64,000 nt of DNA from Thiothrix subterranea (GTDB taxonomy: Bacteria; Pseudomonadota; Gammaproteobacteria; Thiotrichales; Thiotrichaceae): contig NZ_CP053482.1 in the NCBI RefSeq assembly GCF_016772315.1, forward strand, positions 2,604,001 through 2,668,000, written 5' to 3'. Position 1 is the first letter of the stretch; every line of letters starts with the position of its first letter. A program made the position numbers and the translations under genes. Below the pieces are notes generated by a model. The model saw nothing but the letters and a program-made list of their open reading frames with translations. It was not told the DNA's origin and did not search any database. Positions 1-9,336 of the stretch are shown one piece after another.

Positions 1-254
<254 letters not shown>

Positions 255-257
255 GCG

Positions 258-1478
258 ATGACGGATAAATTACGCCGCCTGCTCGACAAGGTTGAGCCGA
301 AATTCACTAAAGGCGGTAAATATCACAAGTATTACGGCCTGTTTGAAATGGTCGATACCCTGCTGTACAGCCCGCCGAACCGCACCATCGGCGCACCGCA
401 TGTGCGCGACGCGCTCGATCTGAAACGGGTAATGGGCTATGTGTGGCTGGCAACCTTCCCCGTGATGTTCATGGCGTGTTTCAACACCGGCTATCAGGCG
501 AATCTGGCGATGCAGTCCATGGGGCTGGAACACGCGGAAGGCTGGCGCGGCACGCTCATGGACATGATTGGCTACGACCCGAAAAGCTTTTTCGATAACT
601 TTTTCCACGGCCTACTGTATTTCCTGCCCGTTTACATGACCACGTTTATCGTGGGCGGGATTGCGGAAGTGGTGTTCGCGCTGGTGCGTGGGCATGAAGT
701 CAACGAAGGTTTCTTTGTCACTTCTATCCTGTATTCACTGGTAATGCCACCGGATATTCCGTTGTGGATGGTGGGCTTGGGCATTTTGTTCGGAGTCATT
801 ATTGGCAAGGAAGTGTTCGGCGGTACGGGTAAAAACTTTATCAACCCGGCACTGGCGGGGCGGGCGTTCCTGTTCTTTGCGTACCCCGCGTTTATGTCCG
901 GCGATGCGGTGTGGGTAGCGGTTGACGGTTATTCCGGTGCAACCACGCTGTCTGCGGCAGCGGCTGGCGGAATGCAGGCAGTAACAGTGAGCTGGTGGGA
1001 TGCCTTTATCGGGCTGGAACCCGGTTCCTTGGGCGAAACCTCAACGCTGGCAATCCTGATTGGCGGGGCGTTTTTGTTGTTCACCAAGATTGCGAGTTGG
1101 CGCATTGTGTCGGGCGTGATGTTCGGCATGGTCATGATGACGATTTTGCTGAATACCATTGGTAGCGATACCAACCCAATGTTTGCCATGCCTTGGTGGT
1201 GGCATTTGGTCACGGGTGGCTTTGCGTTCGGGATGATCTTTATGGCGACTGATCCGGTGACAGCGGCGCATACCGACACCGGACGTTGGTGGTATGGCGT
1301 GCTGATTGGGGTAATGGTCATCCTGATTCGCGTGGTGAATCCGGCGTTCCCCGAAGGCATGATGCTGGCGATTTTGTTTGCGAATATGTTCGCGCCACTG
1401 ATGGATTACGGGGTGATGAAAGCCAATATCAAACGCCGCCTGAAGCGTCAAGCAGCCAATGCGGGAGCGAAATCATGA
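258..1478 (+). CDS. nqrB: Na+-NQR subunit B
   Basis: A 406-residue multi-spanning membrane subunit of the Na+-translocating NADH:quinone reductase, close to the usual family length. The SGATTL motif near residues 225-230 is the site where NqrB/RnfD proteins carry FMN covalently on a threonine. Hydrophobic helices fill the protein after about residue 55, and the C-terminus is basic (KRRLKRQ). The gene begins 3 bp after nqrA and its stop overlaps the nqrC start in an ATGA, so translation is probably coupled. Function in the pump is established for the family; no anomaly is visible here. Confidence 0.97.
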   Translation: MTDKLRRLLDKVEPKFTKGGKYHKYYGLFEMVDTLLYSPPNRTIGAPHVRDALDLKRVMGYVWLATFPVMFMACFNTGYQANLAMQSMGLEHAEGWRGTLMDMIGYDPKSFFDNFFHGLLYFLPVYMTTFIVGGIAEVVFALVRGHEVNEGFFVTSILYSLVMPPDIPLWMVGLGILFGVIIGKEVFGGTGKNFINPALAGRAFLFFAYPAFMSGDAVWVAVDGYSGATTLSAAAAGGMQAVTVSWWDAFIGLEPGSLGETSTLAILIGGAFLLFTKIASWRIVSGVMFGMVMMTILLNTIGSDTNPMFAMPWWWHLVTGGFAFGMIFMATDPVTAAHTDTGRWWYGVLIGVMVILIRVVNPAFPEGMMLAILFANMFAPLMDYGVMKANIKRRLKRQAANAGAKS

Positions 1479-2275
1479 AACTCGTGCGTCAATTTTTAGA
1501 CTTACCCAATGACAGCAAAGTGAAAACCTACGGGGTAGCGTTGCTGTTGTGTCTGGTGTGTTCGGTCGCCGTTTCTGCTGCTGCCGTGGCCTTAAAGCCG
1601 GTGCAGGACGAAAACAAATTGCTGGACAAGAAAAAGAACATTCTGCAAATCGCTGGTTTAGCCAAACCGGGGCAGTCGGTGGAGGAAGCCTTCAAACAGG
1701 TGGAAGCCAAAGTGGTCGACCTGCAAACCGGCGCATACGTGGAGGGGATTGATGCCAACACCTTTGATGCGCGTGCGGCCTCCGTCGACCCCAAACAAAA
1801 CCTAGTGCTGACGAAGGAGCAAGACATTGCATCCATCAAACGCCGAGCCAAATATGCCACCGTTTATTTGGTGAAAGATACGCAGGGTCAGGTGCAGAAA
1901 ATTATCCTGCCGATCTACGGCTACGGTTTGTGGTCAACCCTGTACGGTTTCGTTGCGTTGCAAGGCGATGCCAATACCGTAGTCGGTTTGGGTTTCTATG
2001 AACACGCCGAAACGCCGGGCTTGGGTGGCGAAGTCGATAACCCGCAGTGGAAGGACAAGTGGCCGGGCAAGCAGGTATTTGATGCCAACGGTAACGTGGC
2101 TATCCGCGTCACCAAGATGGCAGCGACGGAAGGCGAAAAAGCCACGCACGAAATTGATGCCCTCTCTGGTGCAACGTTGACCAGCAACGGTGTCAATAAC
2201 CTCGTTAAATTCTGGATGGGTGCTGACGGTTTTGGCCCCTACCTGCAAAAATTCCGTAAGGGAGGTGGCGCATGA
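1475..2275 (+). CDS. nqrC: Na+-NQR subunit C
   Basis: A 266-residue subunit with one N-terminal membrane anchor (about residues 16-36) and a periplasmic FMN-binding domain. The motif [10 protein letters not shown] at about residues 231-240 is the flavinylation signature SGATxT. The start at 1475 was chosen because it overlaps the nqrB stop (ATGA) and gives the expected N-terminus; an open frame runs further upstream to 1286 but lies inside nqrB. The stop overlaps the nqrD start at 2272. Role: carries FMN between the NqrF and NqrB redox centres. Confidence 0.96.
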   Translation: MKLVRQFLDLPNDSKVKTYGVALLLCLVCSVAVSAAAVALKPVQDENKLLDKKKNILQIAGLAKPGQSVEEAFKQVEAKVVDLQTGAYVEGIDANTFDARAASVDPKQNLVLTKEQDIASIKRRAKYATVYLVKDTQGQVQKIILPIYGYGLWSTLYGFVALQGDANTVVGLGFYEHAETPGLGGEVDNPQWKDKWPGKQVFDANGNVAIRVTKMAATEGEKATHEIDALSGATLTSNGVNNLVKFWMGADGFGPYLQKFRKGGGA

Positions 2276-2934
2276 AATCTGAAACCAGCAAGGTTATTAC
2301 GACCCCTTTGGTCGCCAATAACCCGATTACCCTACAAATCCTCGGCATCTGTTCCGCCTTGGCTGTCACTAGCTCACTGAAAACGGCGTTGTTAATGGCG
2401 GTCGCGTTGACCACGGTAACGGCGTTTTCCAATGCTTCTATCAGTGCTATCCGCAACCACATTCCCAGCAGTATCCGCATTATTGTGCAGATGACCATCA
2501 TTGCGTCACTGGTTATCGTGGTGGATCAGTTGATGAAGGCGTATGCGTTTAGCACTGCCAAGCAATTGTCGGTATTCGTCGGTTTGATCATTACCAACTG
2601 CATCGTCATGGGGCGGGCAGAAGCCTATGCCATGCAAAACCCGCCGGGGATGAGTTTCCTTGACGGGATTGGCAATGGTTTGGGTTACAGCCTGATACTG
2701 ATTATTGTGGCAGTCATCCGCGAATTGTCTGGTTCAGGGTCACTGCTGGGGTATGAAATTTTCACGCTGGTCAAAAATGGTGGGTGGTACGAACCCAACG
2801 GCTTGATGCTGTTGCCGCCGAGTGCGTTCTTTATCATCGGTATGTTGATTTGGGTTATCCGCACCCGATACCCAGAACAGTGTGAAGTTCACGACTTCAA
2901 GATTCATGAGAAACACGGACTGGGGAATCGCTGA
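2272..2934 (+). CDS. nqrD: Na+-NQR subunit D
   Basis: A 220-residue, almost wholly hydrophobic subunit with about six membrane helices, homologous to RnfE. The region around [13 protein letters not shown] matches the conserved half-membrane helix segment that carries one of the paired cysteines of NqrD. In the known structure NqrD and NqrE together hold an intramembrane iron-sulfur centre. It overlaps nqrC by 4 bp and ends 1 bp before nqrE. A second paralogue of this family in the window is rnfE at 50.7 kb. Confidence 0.96.
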   Translation: MKSETSKVITTPLVANNPITLQILGICSALAVTSSLKTALLMAVALTTVTAFSNASISAIRNHIPSSIRIIVQMTIIASLVIVVDQLMKAYAFSTAKQLSVFVGLIITNCIVMGRAEAYAMQNPPGMSFLDGIGNGLGYSLILIIVAVIRELSGSGSLLGYEIFTLVKNGGWYEPNGLMLLPPSAFFIIGMLIWVIRTRYPEQCEVHDFKIHEKHGLGNR

Positions 2935-2935
2935 T

Positions 2936-3532
2936 ATGGAAGCCATGTTAAGTCTGTTTATCAAAGCCGTGTTCATTGAGAACATGGCACTCACCTTCTT
3001 TTTGGGGATGTGTACCTTCATCGCCATTTCCAAAAAGATTGAAACGGCGGTGGGGTTGGGGATTGCGGTGGTGATTGTGCAAGCGATTACCGTACCTGCC
3101 AACAATCTGATCCTCAATGTCTTTTTGAAAGAAAGCGCCTTGTTGCAGGGGGTCGACCTGCGCTTTTTGGGCTTGATTAGCTACATTGCGGTGATTGCGG
3201 CGATTGTGCAGGTGCTGGAAATGGTACTGGATAAATTCGTGCCAGCGCTGTACCAAGCCTTAGGGGTATTCCTGCCACTGATTACGGTCAACTGCGCGAT
3301 TCTGGGCGGTGCGTTATTCATGGTAGAACGCGATTACACGTTCGCGGAAAGCGTGGTCTACGGTTTCGGCAGCGGTTTTAGCTGGATGCTGGCCATTGTG
3401 GTGCTGGCGGGTGTACGCGAACGCCTGAAATACAGCGATGTCCCCGCCGGTTTACAAGGGCTGGGGATAATTTTTATTACGGTCGGGCTGATGTCGTTGG
3501 GCTTCATGTCCTTCTCTGGCATCCAGTTATAA
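2936..3532 (+). CDS. nqrE: Na+-NQR subunit E
   Basis: A 198-residue membrane protein homologous to RnfA. The start at 2936 gives [19 protein letters not shown], the usual NqrE N-terminus. A longer frame from 2882 would overlap nqrD by 53 bp and adds an unrelated leader, so it was rejected. The motif [14 protein letters not shown] contains the conserved cysteine region that with NqrD binds the intramembrane iron-sulfur centre. It lies between nqrD (1-bp gap) and nqrF (13-bp gap). Confidence 0.96.
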   Translation: MEAMLSLFIKAVFIENMALTFFLGMCTFIAISKKIETAVGLGIAVVIVQAITVPANNLILNVFLKESALLQGVDLRFLGLISYIAVIAAIVQVLEMVLDKFVPALYQALGVFLPLITVNCAILGGALFMVERDYTFAESVVYGFGSGFSWMLAIVVLAGVRERLKYSDVPAGLQGLGIIFITVGLMSLGFMSFSGIQL

Positions 3533-3545
3533 GGGGTAACACGCA

Positions 3546-4766
3546 ATGACAACCGTTATATTGGGCGTAGCCCTGTTTACCCTGATGATTATTGGCTTGG
3601 TATACGGCATTTTGTTTGCGCGTTCCAAACTGGTGGCAACGGGCGATATTCGCATTCTGGTGAATGGCGAAAAAGAACTGATCGTGAAACCCGGCACGAA
3701 ATTGCTGGGCGCATTGGCGGAAAAAGGCTTGTTCGTGTCGTCTGCCTGTGGCGGTGGCGGTACGTGTGCGCAATGCCGCGTAAAAGTGCTGGAAGGCGGC
3801 GGTACGTTACTGGCGACTGAGGAAGGTCACATTAACCGCCGTCAAGCAGCCGAAGGTGAACGTTTAGCCTGCCAAGTTGCCGTCAAGCAAGACATGAAAA
3901 TCGAAGTGCCCGATGAAGTTTTCGGTGTGAAAAAGTGGGAATGCACAGTGCGTTCCAACGAGAATAAAGCTACGTTTATCAAAGAATTGGTGGTGGAGTT
4001 GCCGAAGGGTGAAAAAATCGACTTCCGTGCCGGGGGTTATATTCAGATCGAATGCCCGCCGCACGATTTGAAGTATTCCAGCTTTGATATTCCACCCAAG
4101 TTCCGCGATGATTGGGACAAATACAAGCTGTGGGATATTGAATCGCACGTTGAAGAGCCGGTATTGCGTGCTTATTCCATGGCAAGTTACCCCGAAGAAG
4201 ACGATATTGTGATGCTCAATGTGCGCATTGCGACCCCGCCACCGGGTAAGAATGATCTGCCACCGGGCAAAATGTCGTCGTTCATTTTCAACCTCAAACC
4301 GGGTGATAAAGTCACGGTTTCAGGGCCTTACGGTGAATTCTTTGCGCGTAAGACGGATAATGAAATGGTGTTTATCGGCGGTGGCGCGGGCATGGCTCCG
4401 ATGCGTTCGCACATTTACGACCAGTTACGCCGCTTGAAAAGTAAGCGCAAAATGTCATTCTGGTACGGGGCGCGGAGTTTGCGGGAAGCGTTTTACGTGG
4501 ATGAATTTGACACGTTAGCAGCAGAAAACCCGAACTTTACCTGGCACATGGGTTTATCAGAACCGCAGCCTGAAGATAATTGGACGGGATACGTCGGATT
4601 TATTCACGATGTACTTTATAAAAATTATTTGAAAGATCATGCTGCACCAGAAGAGTGCGAATATTATTTGTGTGGGCCACCGATGATGAATGCGGCTGTC
4701 GTTAGAATGCTATTGGATATTGGCGTGGAGCGCGAAAACATTTTGTTGGATGATTTTGGCGGTTAA
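3546..4766 (+). CDS. nqrF: Na+-NQR subunit F (NADH dehydrogenase, 2Fe-2S/FAD)
   Basis: A 406-residue electron-entry subunit. Order: N-terminal membrane helix (about residues 4-24), a plant-type 2Fe-2S domain with [10 protein letters not shown] and the later CQVAV cysteine, an FAD-binding barrel with RAYSMAS, and a C-terminal NADH-binding lobe with [12 protein letters not shown] and YLCGPPMMN. The C-terminus LLDDFGG is typical of NqrF. It oxidises cytoplasmic NADH and passes electrons to FAD, then the 2Fe-2S centre and NqrC/B. It is the last structural gene of the operon; nqrM follows after 204 bp. Confidence 0.97.
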   Translation: MTTVILGVALFTLMIIGLVYGILFARSKLVATGDIRILVNGEKELIVKPGTKLLGALAEKGLFVSSACGGGGTCAQCRVKVLEGGGTLLATEEGHINRRQAAEGERLACQVAVKQDMKIEVPDEVFGVKKWECTVRSNENKATFIKELVVELPKGEKIDFRAGGYIQIECPPHDLKYSSFDIPPKFRDDWDKYKLWDIESHVEEPVLRAYSMASYPEEDDIVMLNVRIATPPPGKNDLPPGKMSSFIFNLKPGDKVTVSGPYGEFFARKTDNEMVFIGGGAGMAPMRSHIYDQLRRLKSKRKMSFWYGARSLREAFYVDEFDTLAAENPNFTWHMGLSEPQPEDNWTGYVGFIHDVLYKNYLKDHAAPEECEYYLCGPPMMNAAVVRMLLDIGVERENILLDDFGG

Positions 4767-4822
4767 TGTTATTTGCTGAATAGCATTGATGTGGGTTAAG
4801 TTGTTGATTGGTATGTAAAGAG

Positions 4823-4878
4823 CGGGGTGGACATCCACCCCGAACCGCTAGGAGGAAATGGGTTAGTTGCCTAACCCA
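4823..4878. terminator. Two consecutive hairpins between nqrF and nqrM
   Basis: Two perfect 8-bp stems with 4-nt loops: CGGGGTGG/CCACCCCG at 4823-4842 (loop ACAT) and TGGGTTAG/CTAACCCA at 4859-4878 (loop TTGC). Neither is followed by a clear T-run, so intrinsic termination is doubtful. RNA processing or partial attenuation between nqrF and nqrM is equally possible. The rest of 4767-4970 shows no gene. Confidence 0.45.
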
Positions 4879-4970
4879 AGGCAATAGTAGCGTAAAATTC
4901 CTAAACGTGAAATGTTTTTGCAGTGCAGCATGATAATATTCTGAATTACTAAGATTAACGGTAAATCCTG

Positions 4971-5204
4971 ATGAAAATTTTTCTATTAACGTTTCTTATT
5001 TTTGGGTTAGCAATTATTGGTTTAGCTTTGGGCTGGATTTTGAATCAACGTAGCTTAAAAGGCAGTTGTGGCGGCTTGGCGGCGATTCCGGGTATAGAAA
5101 AAAGTGACTGTTCTTGTTCTAATCCTTGCGAGAAACGCAAACAAAAAATGGCACAAGAACAACGCGAAGCCGTACTGAAACGGCATGATATTTTAAAATC
5201 TTGA
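4971..5204 (+). CDS. nqrM: NQR maturation protein NqrM (DUF539)
   Basis: A 77-residue protein with one N-terminal membrane helix (about residues 3-25) followed by a short cysteine-rich tail: GSCGGL, then SDCSCSNPCEKRK. This cysteine pattern and the position just after nqrF identify NqrM, which in studied gammaproteobacteria is needed for assembly of Na+-NQR, probably by delivering iron to the NqrD/NqrE centre. Its TGA overlaps a TTG that could start the next frame, but that gene more likely begins at 5225. Confidence 0.93.
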   Translation: MKIFLLTFLIFGLAIIGLALGWILNQRSLKGSCGGLAAIPGIEKSDCSCSNPCEKRKQKMAQEQREAVLKRHDILKS

Positions 5205-5224
5205 ATAAGCTGGAGGAGTGGATT

Positions 5225-5641
5225 ATGGCGGATGTTTCATTGTCGGTGCGTCATTACATGTCAAACCGTCTCGCGACCCTGTACGAGCGTCAGGATATTC
5301 GCGAAGCGGTGAAAGTGTTTACGGAGCGCAATCTGTTTGGCGGCGCGGTGTTGGACAATGTGGGTAATCTGGTCGGTATTTTGTCGGTCACTGACTGCAT
5401 TGATGCGGCGTTGCGCTCTGGCTACCATTCCGGCTGGCGCGGCACGGTGGGGGATAAGATGTCGAGGGATGTGCGCACTGTGGATGCCGAAGACAGCATT
5501 CTCGATGTGGCAAAAATGTTCATGGATGACCATTACCGCCGTTACCCCGTGTTGGATGACAACCGCGTCGTCGGGGTGGTTACGCGCTTGGATGTGCTGA
5601 AAGCCTTGCGCACCATTGGTGATTCCGGCTTTCCGGTGTAA
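5225..5641 (+). CDS. CBS-domain protein
   Basis: A 138-residue protein made of two CBS motifs: VRHYMSNRLATLYERQDI with GILSVTDCIDAAL in the first, and VGDKMSRDVRTVDAEDSI with VVGVVTRLDVLKAL in the second. Such paired CBS domains bind adenine nucleotides and regulate partner proteins; no partner domain is fused here. The start at 5225 is preceded by GGAGGAG with good spacing, so it is preferred to TTG at 5201. It follows nqrM by 20 bp and may share its transcript. Ligand unknown. Confidence 0.85.
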   Translation: MADVSLSVRHYMSNRLATLYERQDIREAVKVFTERNLFGGAVLDNVGNLVGILSVTDCIDAALRSGYHSGWRGTVGDKMSRDVRTVDAEDSILDVAKMFMDDHYRRYPVLDDNRVVGVVTRLDVLKALRTIGDSGFPV

Positions 5642-5651
5642 GCATAAGCAA

Positions 5652-6215
5652 TCAGGCGGCTGGGGTTTTGCGCACCAAAAGCCAAGCGACCAAGCCGCCC
5701 GCGACCCCACCGAGCAGATGCCCATCCCACGATACACCCGCTTGCCAAGGCGAAATCCCCGTGAGCAAGGTTGTACCGTAAGTGAAGGCCACAAACGCAC
5801 TGACGAGTAGTGGCACAATGCGCCGCTCCAATGCGCCGGATACAATCAGGAACACCGCCAGCCCAAACACCAGCCCGCTTGCGCCAATGTGCAGCGAATG
5901 CCCACGCCCAAACAGCCACAACAATACCCCGCCCACGACTGCCACCAGTATCACTGCCGCGCGTGAGTCGGTGCGCGAACCCGCCAGTAACGTCAGCAAT
6001 ACCGCCAGCGGCACAGTGTTATTCAGCAAATGCGTAAAGTTGGAATGCAGAAATGGCATGGTCACAATGCCAATCAAGCCACCGAAGTCTCGCGGAATCA
6101 GTCCCAAGCGTTCTAGCGGCAGGATGCGATCCAACAGAAATACGCCCCAAATGGTGGCGAGAAACAGGAGAACCAACGGTAATTCTTCGCGGATACGGTG
6201 GATGTGGCTTTTCAT
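5652..6215 (-). CDS. Rhomboid-family intramembrane serine protease
   Basis: A 187-residue membrane protein with about six helices. Rhomboid signatures are visible: HSNFTHLLNN in the L1/helix 2 region, the catalytic serine in GASG (about residues 111-114) and the catalytic histidine in DGHLLGG (about residues 164-170). The length is that of a minimal bacterial rhomboid without extra cytoplasmic domains. Substrate is not predictable. It is convergent with the CBS gene, and its start overlaps the stop of the upstream DUF1415 gene by 4 bp, indicating co-transcription. Confidence 0.88.
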   Translation of the reverse strand: MKSHIHRIREELPLVLLFLATIWGVFLLDRILPLERLGLIPRDFGGLIGIVTMPFLHSNFTHLLNNTVPLAVLLTLLAGSRTDSRAAVILVAVVGGVLLWLFGRGHSLHIGASGLVFGLAVFLIVSGALERRIVPLLVSAFVAFTYGTTLLTGISPWQAGVSWDGHLLGGVAGGLVAWLLVRKTPAA

Positions 6216-6784
6216 TCAGGCTCTTTTTTCGTTTGCAAACAGGTTTCTAGTACTTGACGGTGGTGTGCGGTGCCGAGCGCGTTCATGGTTTCAATATTGC
6301 GCTCAGGAATCGCATCGACATCAGGATAACTGTCAACGGCTTGCGCCAAGCTGTCTTCGCGGATGAGATGCAGCATTGGCCAGGGCGAACGGTTGGTGAA
6401 GTTTTCCGCGTCATTCGGGCGTGTACCCTCGAATTGATAGTCGGGGTGGAAACTCGCCACTTGGAATTCGCCTTCAAAGCCGCCGTCTTCCAAGAGCGCA
6501 TCGACCGTATCGAGAAAGTCGTTGTATTCCATGAAATCTTCCAGCGTGCCGGGGTGAATCAGCAGGGTGGTTTCGACTTCGCTCGCGGGGGTGGCGCGGA
6601 GTTGTTCGAGTTCGTGCTGCAAATCTTCCAGCAAAAATTCGGGGCGGGCGGAATCGGTGACGACAAAGCGGATTTGCCCGCCGTTGAATGGCTTGTGCGC
6701 AAACGGGCACAGGTTGTGTTTGAGGACAACGTTTTCCAACCAGCAACGGGTTTGGGCGATGTAGGTAGCGTTGGAATGTTTCAT
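6212..6784 (-). CDS. DUF1415 family protein
   Basis: A 190-residue soluble protein with the family N-terminus: WLENVVLKHNLCPFAHKP, then FHPDYQFEGTRPNDAENF and NRSPWPMLHLIRE. DUF1415 proteins are widespread in proteobacteria but have no assigned biochemical role. It lies between fkpB (3-bp gap) and the rhomboid gene (4-bp overlap), forming an apparent three-gene minus-strand operon. Conserved Cys and His residues are present but I infer no reaction from them. Confidence 0.85.
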   Translation of the reverse strand: MKHSNATYIAQTRCWLENVVLKHNLCPFAHKPFNGGQIRFVVTDSARPEFLLEDLQHELEQLRATPASEVETTLLIHPGTLEDFMEYNDFLDTVDALLEDGGFEGEFQVASFHPDYQFEGTRPNDAENFTNRSPWPMLHLIREDSLAQAVDSYPDVDAIPERNIETMNALGTAHHRQVLETCLQTKKEPE

Positions 6785-6787
6785 GGC

Positions 6788-7225
6788 TTAGGCTTCCAAA
6801 ATGTCGAGGATTTCCAGTTCAAAGGTGATGTTATGCCCAGCCAGTGGATGATTGAAATCGACGACCACGCTGTCAGCACGGATGTCGCGCACTTTGCCGG
6901 GGATTTCTTGCCCTGACGGTAGCGCAAAGCTGATGATTTGCCCGACGTTTAGCTGCCAATCGGCGGGAAATTCATCGCGTGCCAAGGTTTGAATGGCGTC
7001 CGGGTCAGGATAGCCGAAGGCTTGATCCGCCATAATAATCAGGCGGATGGGTTCGCCTTGGGGCAAGCCAATCAGAGCGCTTTCCAGATTGGGGTGAATG
7101 TCACCTTTCCCCAGTTGCAAAATGTCGCCAGCCGGGTCTTCGCTGGCTTCCACCTTATGCCCCTCGGCGAGGAATAACTGGTAACGCCAGCGAATGCGGC
7201 TATTGGCTTGAACGGTATGACTCAT
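6788..7225 (-). CDS. fkpB: FKBP-type peptidyl-prolyl isomerase, SlpA/FkpB type
   Basis: A 145-residue cytoplasmic FKBP. The C-terminal signature VDFNHPLAGHNITFELEI is diagnostic for the SlyD/SlpA branch. The protein lacks the His-rich metal-binding tail of SlyD, so SlpA/FkpB is the better name. The insert-in-flap chaperone region is present (AFGYPDPDAI to QEIPGKV). Predicted activity: cis-trans isomerisation of prolyl bonds and chaperoning of nascent proteins. First gene of the fkpB-DUF1415-rhomboid operon. Confidence 0.9.
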   Translation of the reverse strand: MSHTVQANSRIRWRYQLFLAEGHKVEASEDPAGDILQLGKGDIHPNLESALIGLPQGEPIRLIIMADQAFGYPDPDAIQTLARDEFPADWQLNVGQIISFALPSGQEIPGKVRDIRADSVVVDFNHPLAGHNITFELEILDILEA

Positions 7226-7270
7226 GGTGATCGCTTGTGGCTGGAGAAAACCGTGAGGATACCAGAGTGT

Positions 7271-7609
7271 TCAAGCCAGTGGCATCAGGTGGCGTACATT
7301 CAGGTAACAAGCGGGGCGCGGCTCGATACGGGGGTAAACGTGCAACCAGTAATTTTCACCTTGTTGCACCATGCTGTCTTGTGGCGATACCAATTCAACT
7401 TGTTGGTGATCACGCAGGTGGAGGACAGCGGGCGAGGTTGCATCGGGTAAGCGATAACAGGGGACGGCATCCGTGTCGGTGTGTACGGCGTACAGGGTAG
7501 CGATCACGCGGCTGGCGGGTAACGTGACCGCTGAAGGGTGTGTTTTTTGCCCGCATCCCATTAATGCGGCGGCGATGAGCAAGCATCCATAATAACAATA
7601 CTGATTCAT
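7271..7609 (-). CDS. Small predicted lipoprotein
   Basis: A 112-residue protein with a signal peptide ending in a lipobox (AALMGCGQ, cysteine at about residue 19), so it is probably exported and lipid-anchored. The mature part contains two further cysteines (PCYRLP, PACYLN) and no domain I recognise. It stands alone between fkpB and the divergent purD. Function unknown. Confidence 0.6.
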   Translation of the reverse strand: MNQYCYYGCLLIAAALMGCGQKTHPSAVTLPASRVIATLYAVHTDTDAVPCYRLPDATSPAVLHLRDHQQVELVSPQDSMVQQGENYWLHVYPRIEPRPACYLNVRHLMPLA

Positions 7610-7739
7610 ATCCCGGCTATTCCTTTATGCGCGGTGTTTCCGGCCTCAACTTACTGACAATTAAACGCAGGAACGCTTGAAACGGCTACCTAATCCCGCT
7701 TTAATGGTGCGTTTTTCAGGATGCAATGGGAGTAACACG

Positions 7740-9029
7740 ATGAAAGTGCTGGTAGTAGGCGGCGGTGGGCGTGAACACGCGCTGGCATGGAAGATTGCAC
7801 AATCCGGGCGAGTAAGCGAGGTGCTGGTTGCTCCCGGTAACGCGGGTACGGCGTTAGAACCCAATATGCGCAATGTGCCGATTGCGGCAGAAGACGTGGA
7901 TGCGTTGCTGGCATACGCGCAGCAACACGCGATTGAGTTGACCGTGGTTGGCCCCGAAGCGCCGCTTTCCAAAGGCATTGTGGATAAATTCCGTGCGGCA
8001 GGTTTGCGTTGTTTTGGCCCCACCCAACAAGCGGCACAATTGGAATCGTCGAAAGCTTTCGCCAAGGATTTTCTGGCGCGGCATCACATTGCCACCGCCG
8101 AATACGCGAATTTTACCGAGGTTGAACCGGCGATTGCCTACATCCGCAAAATGGGTGCACCGATTGTGGTGAAAGCCGACGGGTTGGCGGCGGGCAAGGG
8201 CGTGATTTTGGCGCAAACCGAGGACGAGGCGATTGCAGCAGTGCAGGATATGCTGGCAGGCAATGCCTTTGGTGCGGCGGGTAGTCGCGTGGTGATTGAA
8301 GAGTTTTTGCTGGGTGAAGAAGCCAGTTTCATCGTGATGGTGGATGGCGAACACGTGCTGGCAATGGCAAGTTCGCAAGACCACAAAGCCCGCGATAACG
8401 GCGATAAAGGCCCGAATACTGGCGGTATGGGGGCGTATTCTCCTGCACCCGTGGTTACCCCGGCGATGCACGAACGCATTATGCAGGAAGTGATTTACCC
8501 CACCGTGCGCGGCATGGCGGCGGATGGCATTCCGTATACCGGCTTTTTGTACGCAGGTGTGATGATCAATGCGCAAGGTGTGCCGAAAGTGCTGGAGTTC
8601 AATTGCCGCTTTGGTGATCCCGAAACCCAGCCGATTATGGTGCGCTTGCAGTCTGATTTCGTCGGCTTGCTGGAAGCAGCCTTGGATGCGCGTTTGGATA
8701 AAGTGACCGCCGAGTGGGATAGTCGTGCGTCATTGGGCGTGGTGTTGGCTGCGGGTGGCTACCCGGATGCGTATCGCAAAGGTGATGTGATTGCGGGCTT
8801 GGAAGTGGCGGCAATCCTCGATGGCAAGGTGTTTCATGCGGGTACGGCGTTTCAAGATGGCAAGGTTGTGACCAGCGGTGGGCGGGTGTTGTGTGCGGTG
8901 GGTTTGGGCAATAATGTCACCGAAGCGCAAGCGGCAGCTTACCGGTTGGTGCAAGCGATTGATTGGGATAAGGTGTATTACCGCACGGATATTGGACATC
9001 GGGCGATTGCTCGCGAAAAAATGAGCTGA
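7740..9029 (+). CDS. purD: Phosphoribosylamine-glycine ligase (GAR synthetase)
   Basis: A 429-residue ATP-grasp enzyme of purine synthesis that joins phosphoribosylamine and glycine. N-terminus MKVLVVGGGGREHALAW, central KADGLAAGKGVI and SQDHKARDNGDKGPNTGGMG, and metal-binding FNCRFGDPETQP are textbook PurD motifs. The start at 7740 gives the canonical N-terminus; the frame is open to 7677 but that leader is not family-like. Length is normal. A repeat-rich accessory island begins immediately after its stop. Confidence 0.97.
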   Translation: MKVLVVGGGGREHALAWKIAQSGRVSEVLVAPGNAGTALEPNMRNVPIAAEDVDALLAYAQQHAIELTVVGPEAPLSKGIVDKFRAAGLRCFGPTQQAAQLESSKAFAKDFLARHHIATAEYANFTEVEPAIAYIRKMGAPIVVKADGLAAGKGVILAQTEDEAIAAVQDMLAGNAFGAAGSRVVIEEFLLGEEASFIVMVDGEHVLAMASSQDHKARDNGDKGPNTGGMGAYSPAPVVTPAMHERIMQEVIYPTVRGMAADGIPYTGFLYAGVMINAQGVPKVLEFNCRFGDPETQPIMVRLQSDFVGLLEAALDARLDKVTAEWDSRASLGVVLAAGGYPDAYRKGDVIAGLEVAAILDGKVFHAGTAFQDGKVVTSGGRVLCAVGLGNNVTEAQAAAYRLVQAIDWDKVYYRTDIGHRAIAREKMS

Positions 9030-9073
9030 TGCGGGCGGCGGTGCGTTGATTTTACCCAAGCTGGAGACAGACC

Positions 9074-9336
9074 GCAGTGGATAACCGCACGCCCTAGCGT
9101 TTGGGGCAAGATTTGTTTGGAAATGGCAGTCTTGCGCCCGTACACCCAATACAAGCCGGTGTATGGCGACATCGAAACCACCGTCAGCTTTGATGACGAA
9201 CATGCCAACTACGCCTTGTTGCAATCAGGCTGGGATGGGGATGACTACCTGCATGGCGCGATTGTCCATATCCGTTTGATCGACGGCAAAATCTGGATTC
9301 AGTATGACGGCACGGAAGAAGGCGTTGCTACCGACC
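9074..9336 (+). pseudogene. Degenerate xisI-like copy 1 (internal deletion, 3' truncated)
   Basis: Closely matches the intact xisI-like gene at 12800: homology begins at CAGTGGATAACCGCACGCC, jumps from GCGCCCGTAC to the segment encoding YKPVYGDIETTV, so an internal stretch is lost, and stops after the codons for DGTEEGVAT at about 9336. There it abuts the 3' end of the opposing methylase gene, whose last residues are read from antisense xisI sequence. It encodes no full-length protein. The rest of 9030-9298 shows no other gene. Confidence 0.8.

Noticed and set aside
929-1451. Minus-strand open frames opposite nqrB
   Set aside because: Shadow frames of a strong coding gene with no ribosome site or family pattern; the same applies to many other antisense frames in this window.
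2882-2935. Upstream start for nqrE
   Set aside because: Would overlap nqrD by 53 bp and adds a non-homologous leader.
4823-4878. Riboswitch upstream of nqrM
   Set aside because: Two simple hairpins match no riboswitch class I know and there is no ligand logic; reported only as hairpins.
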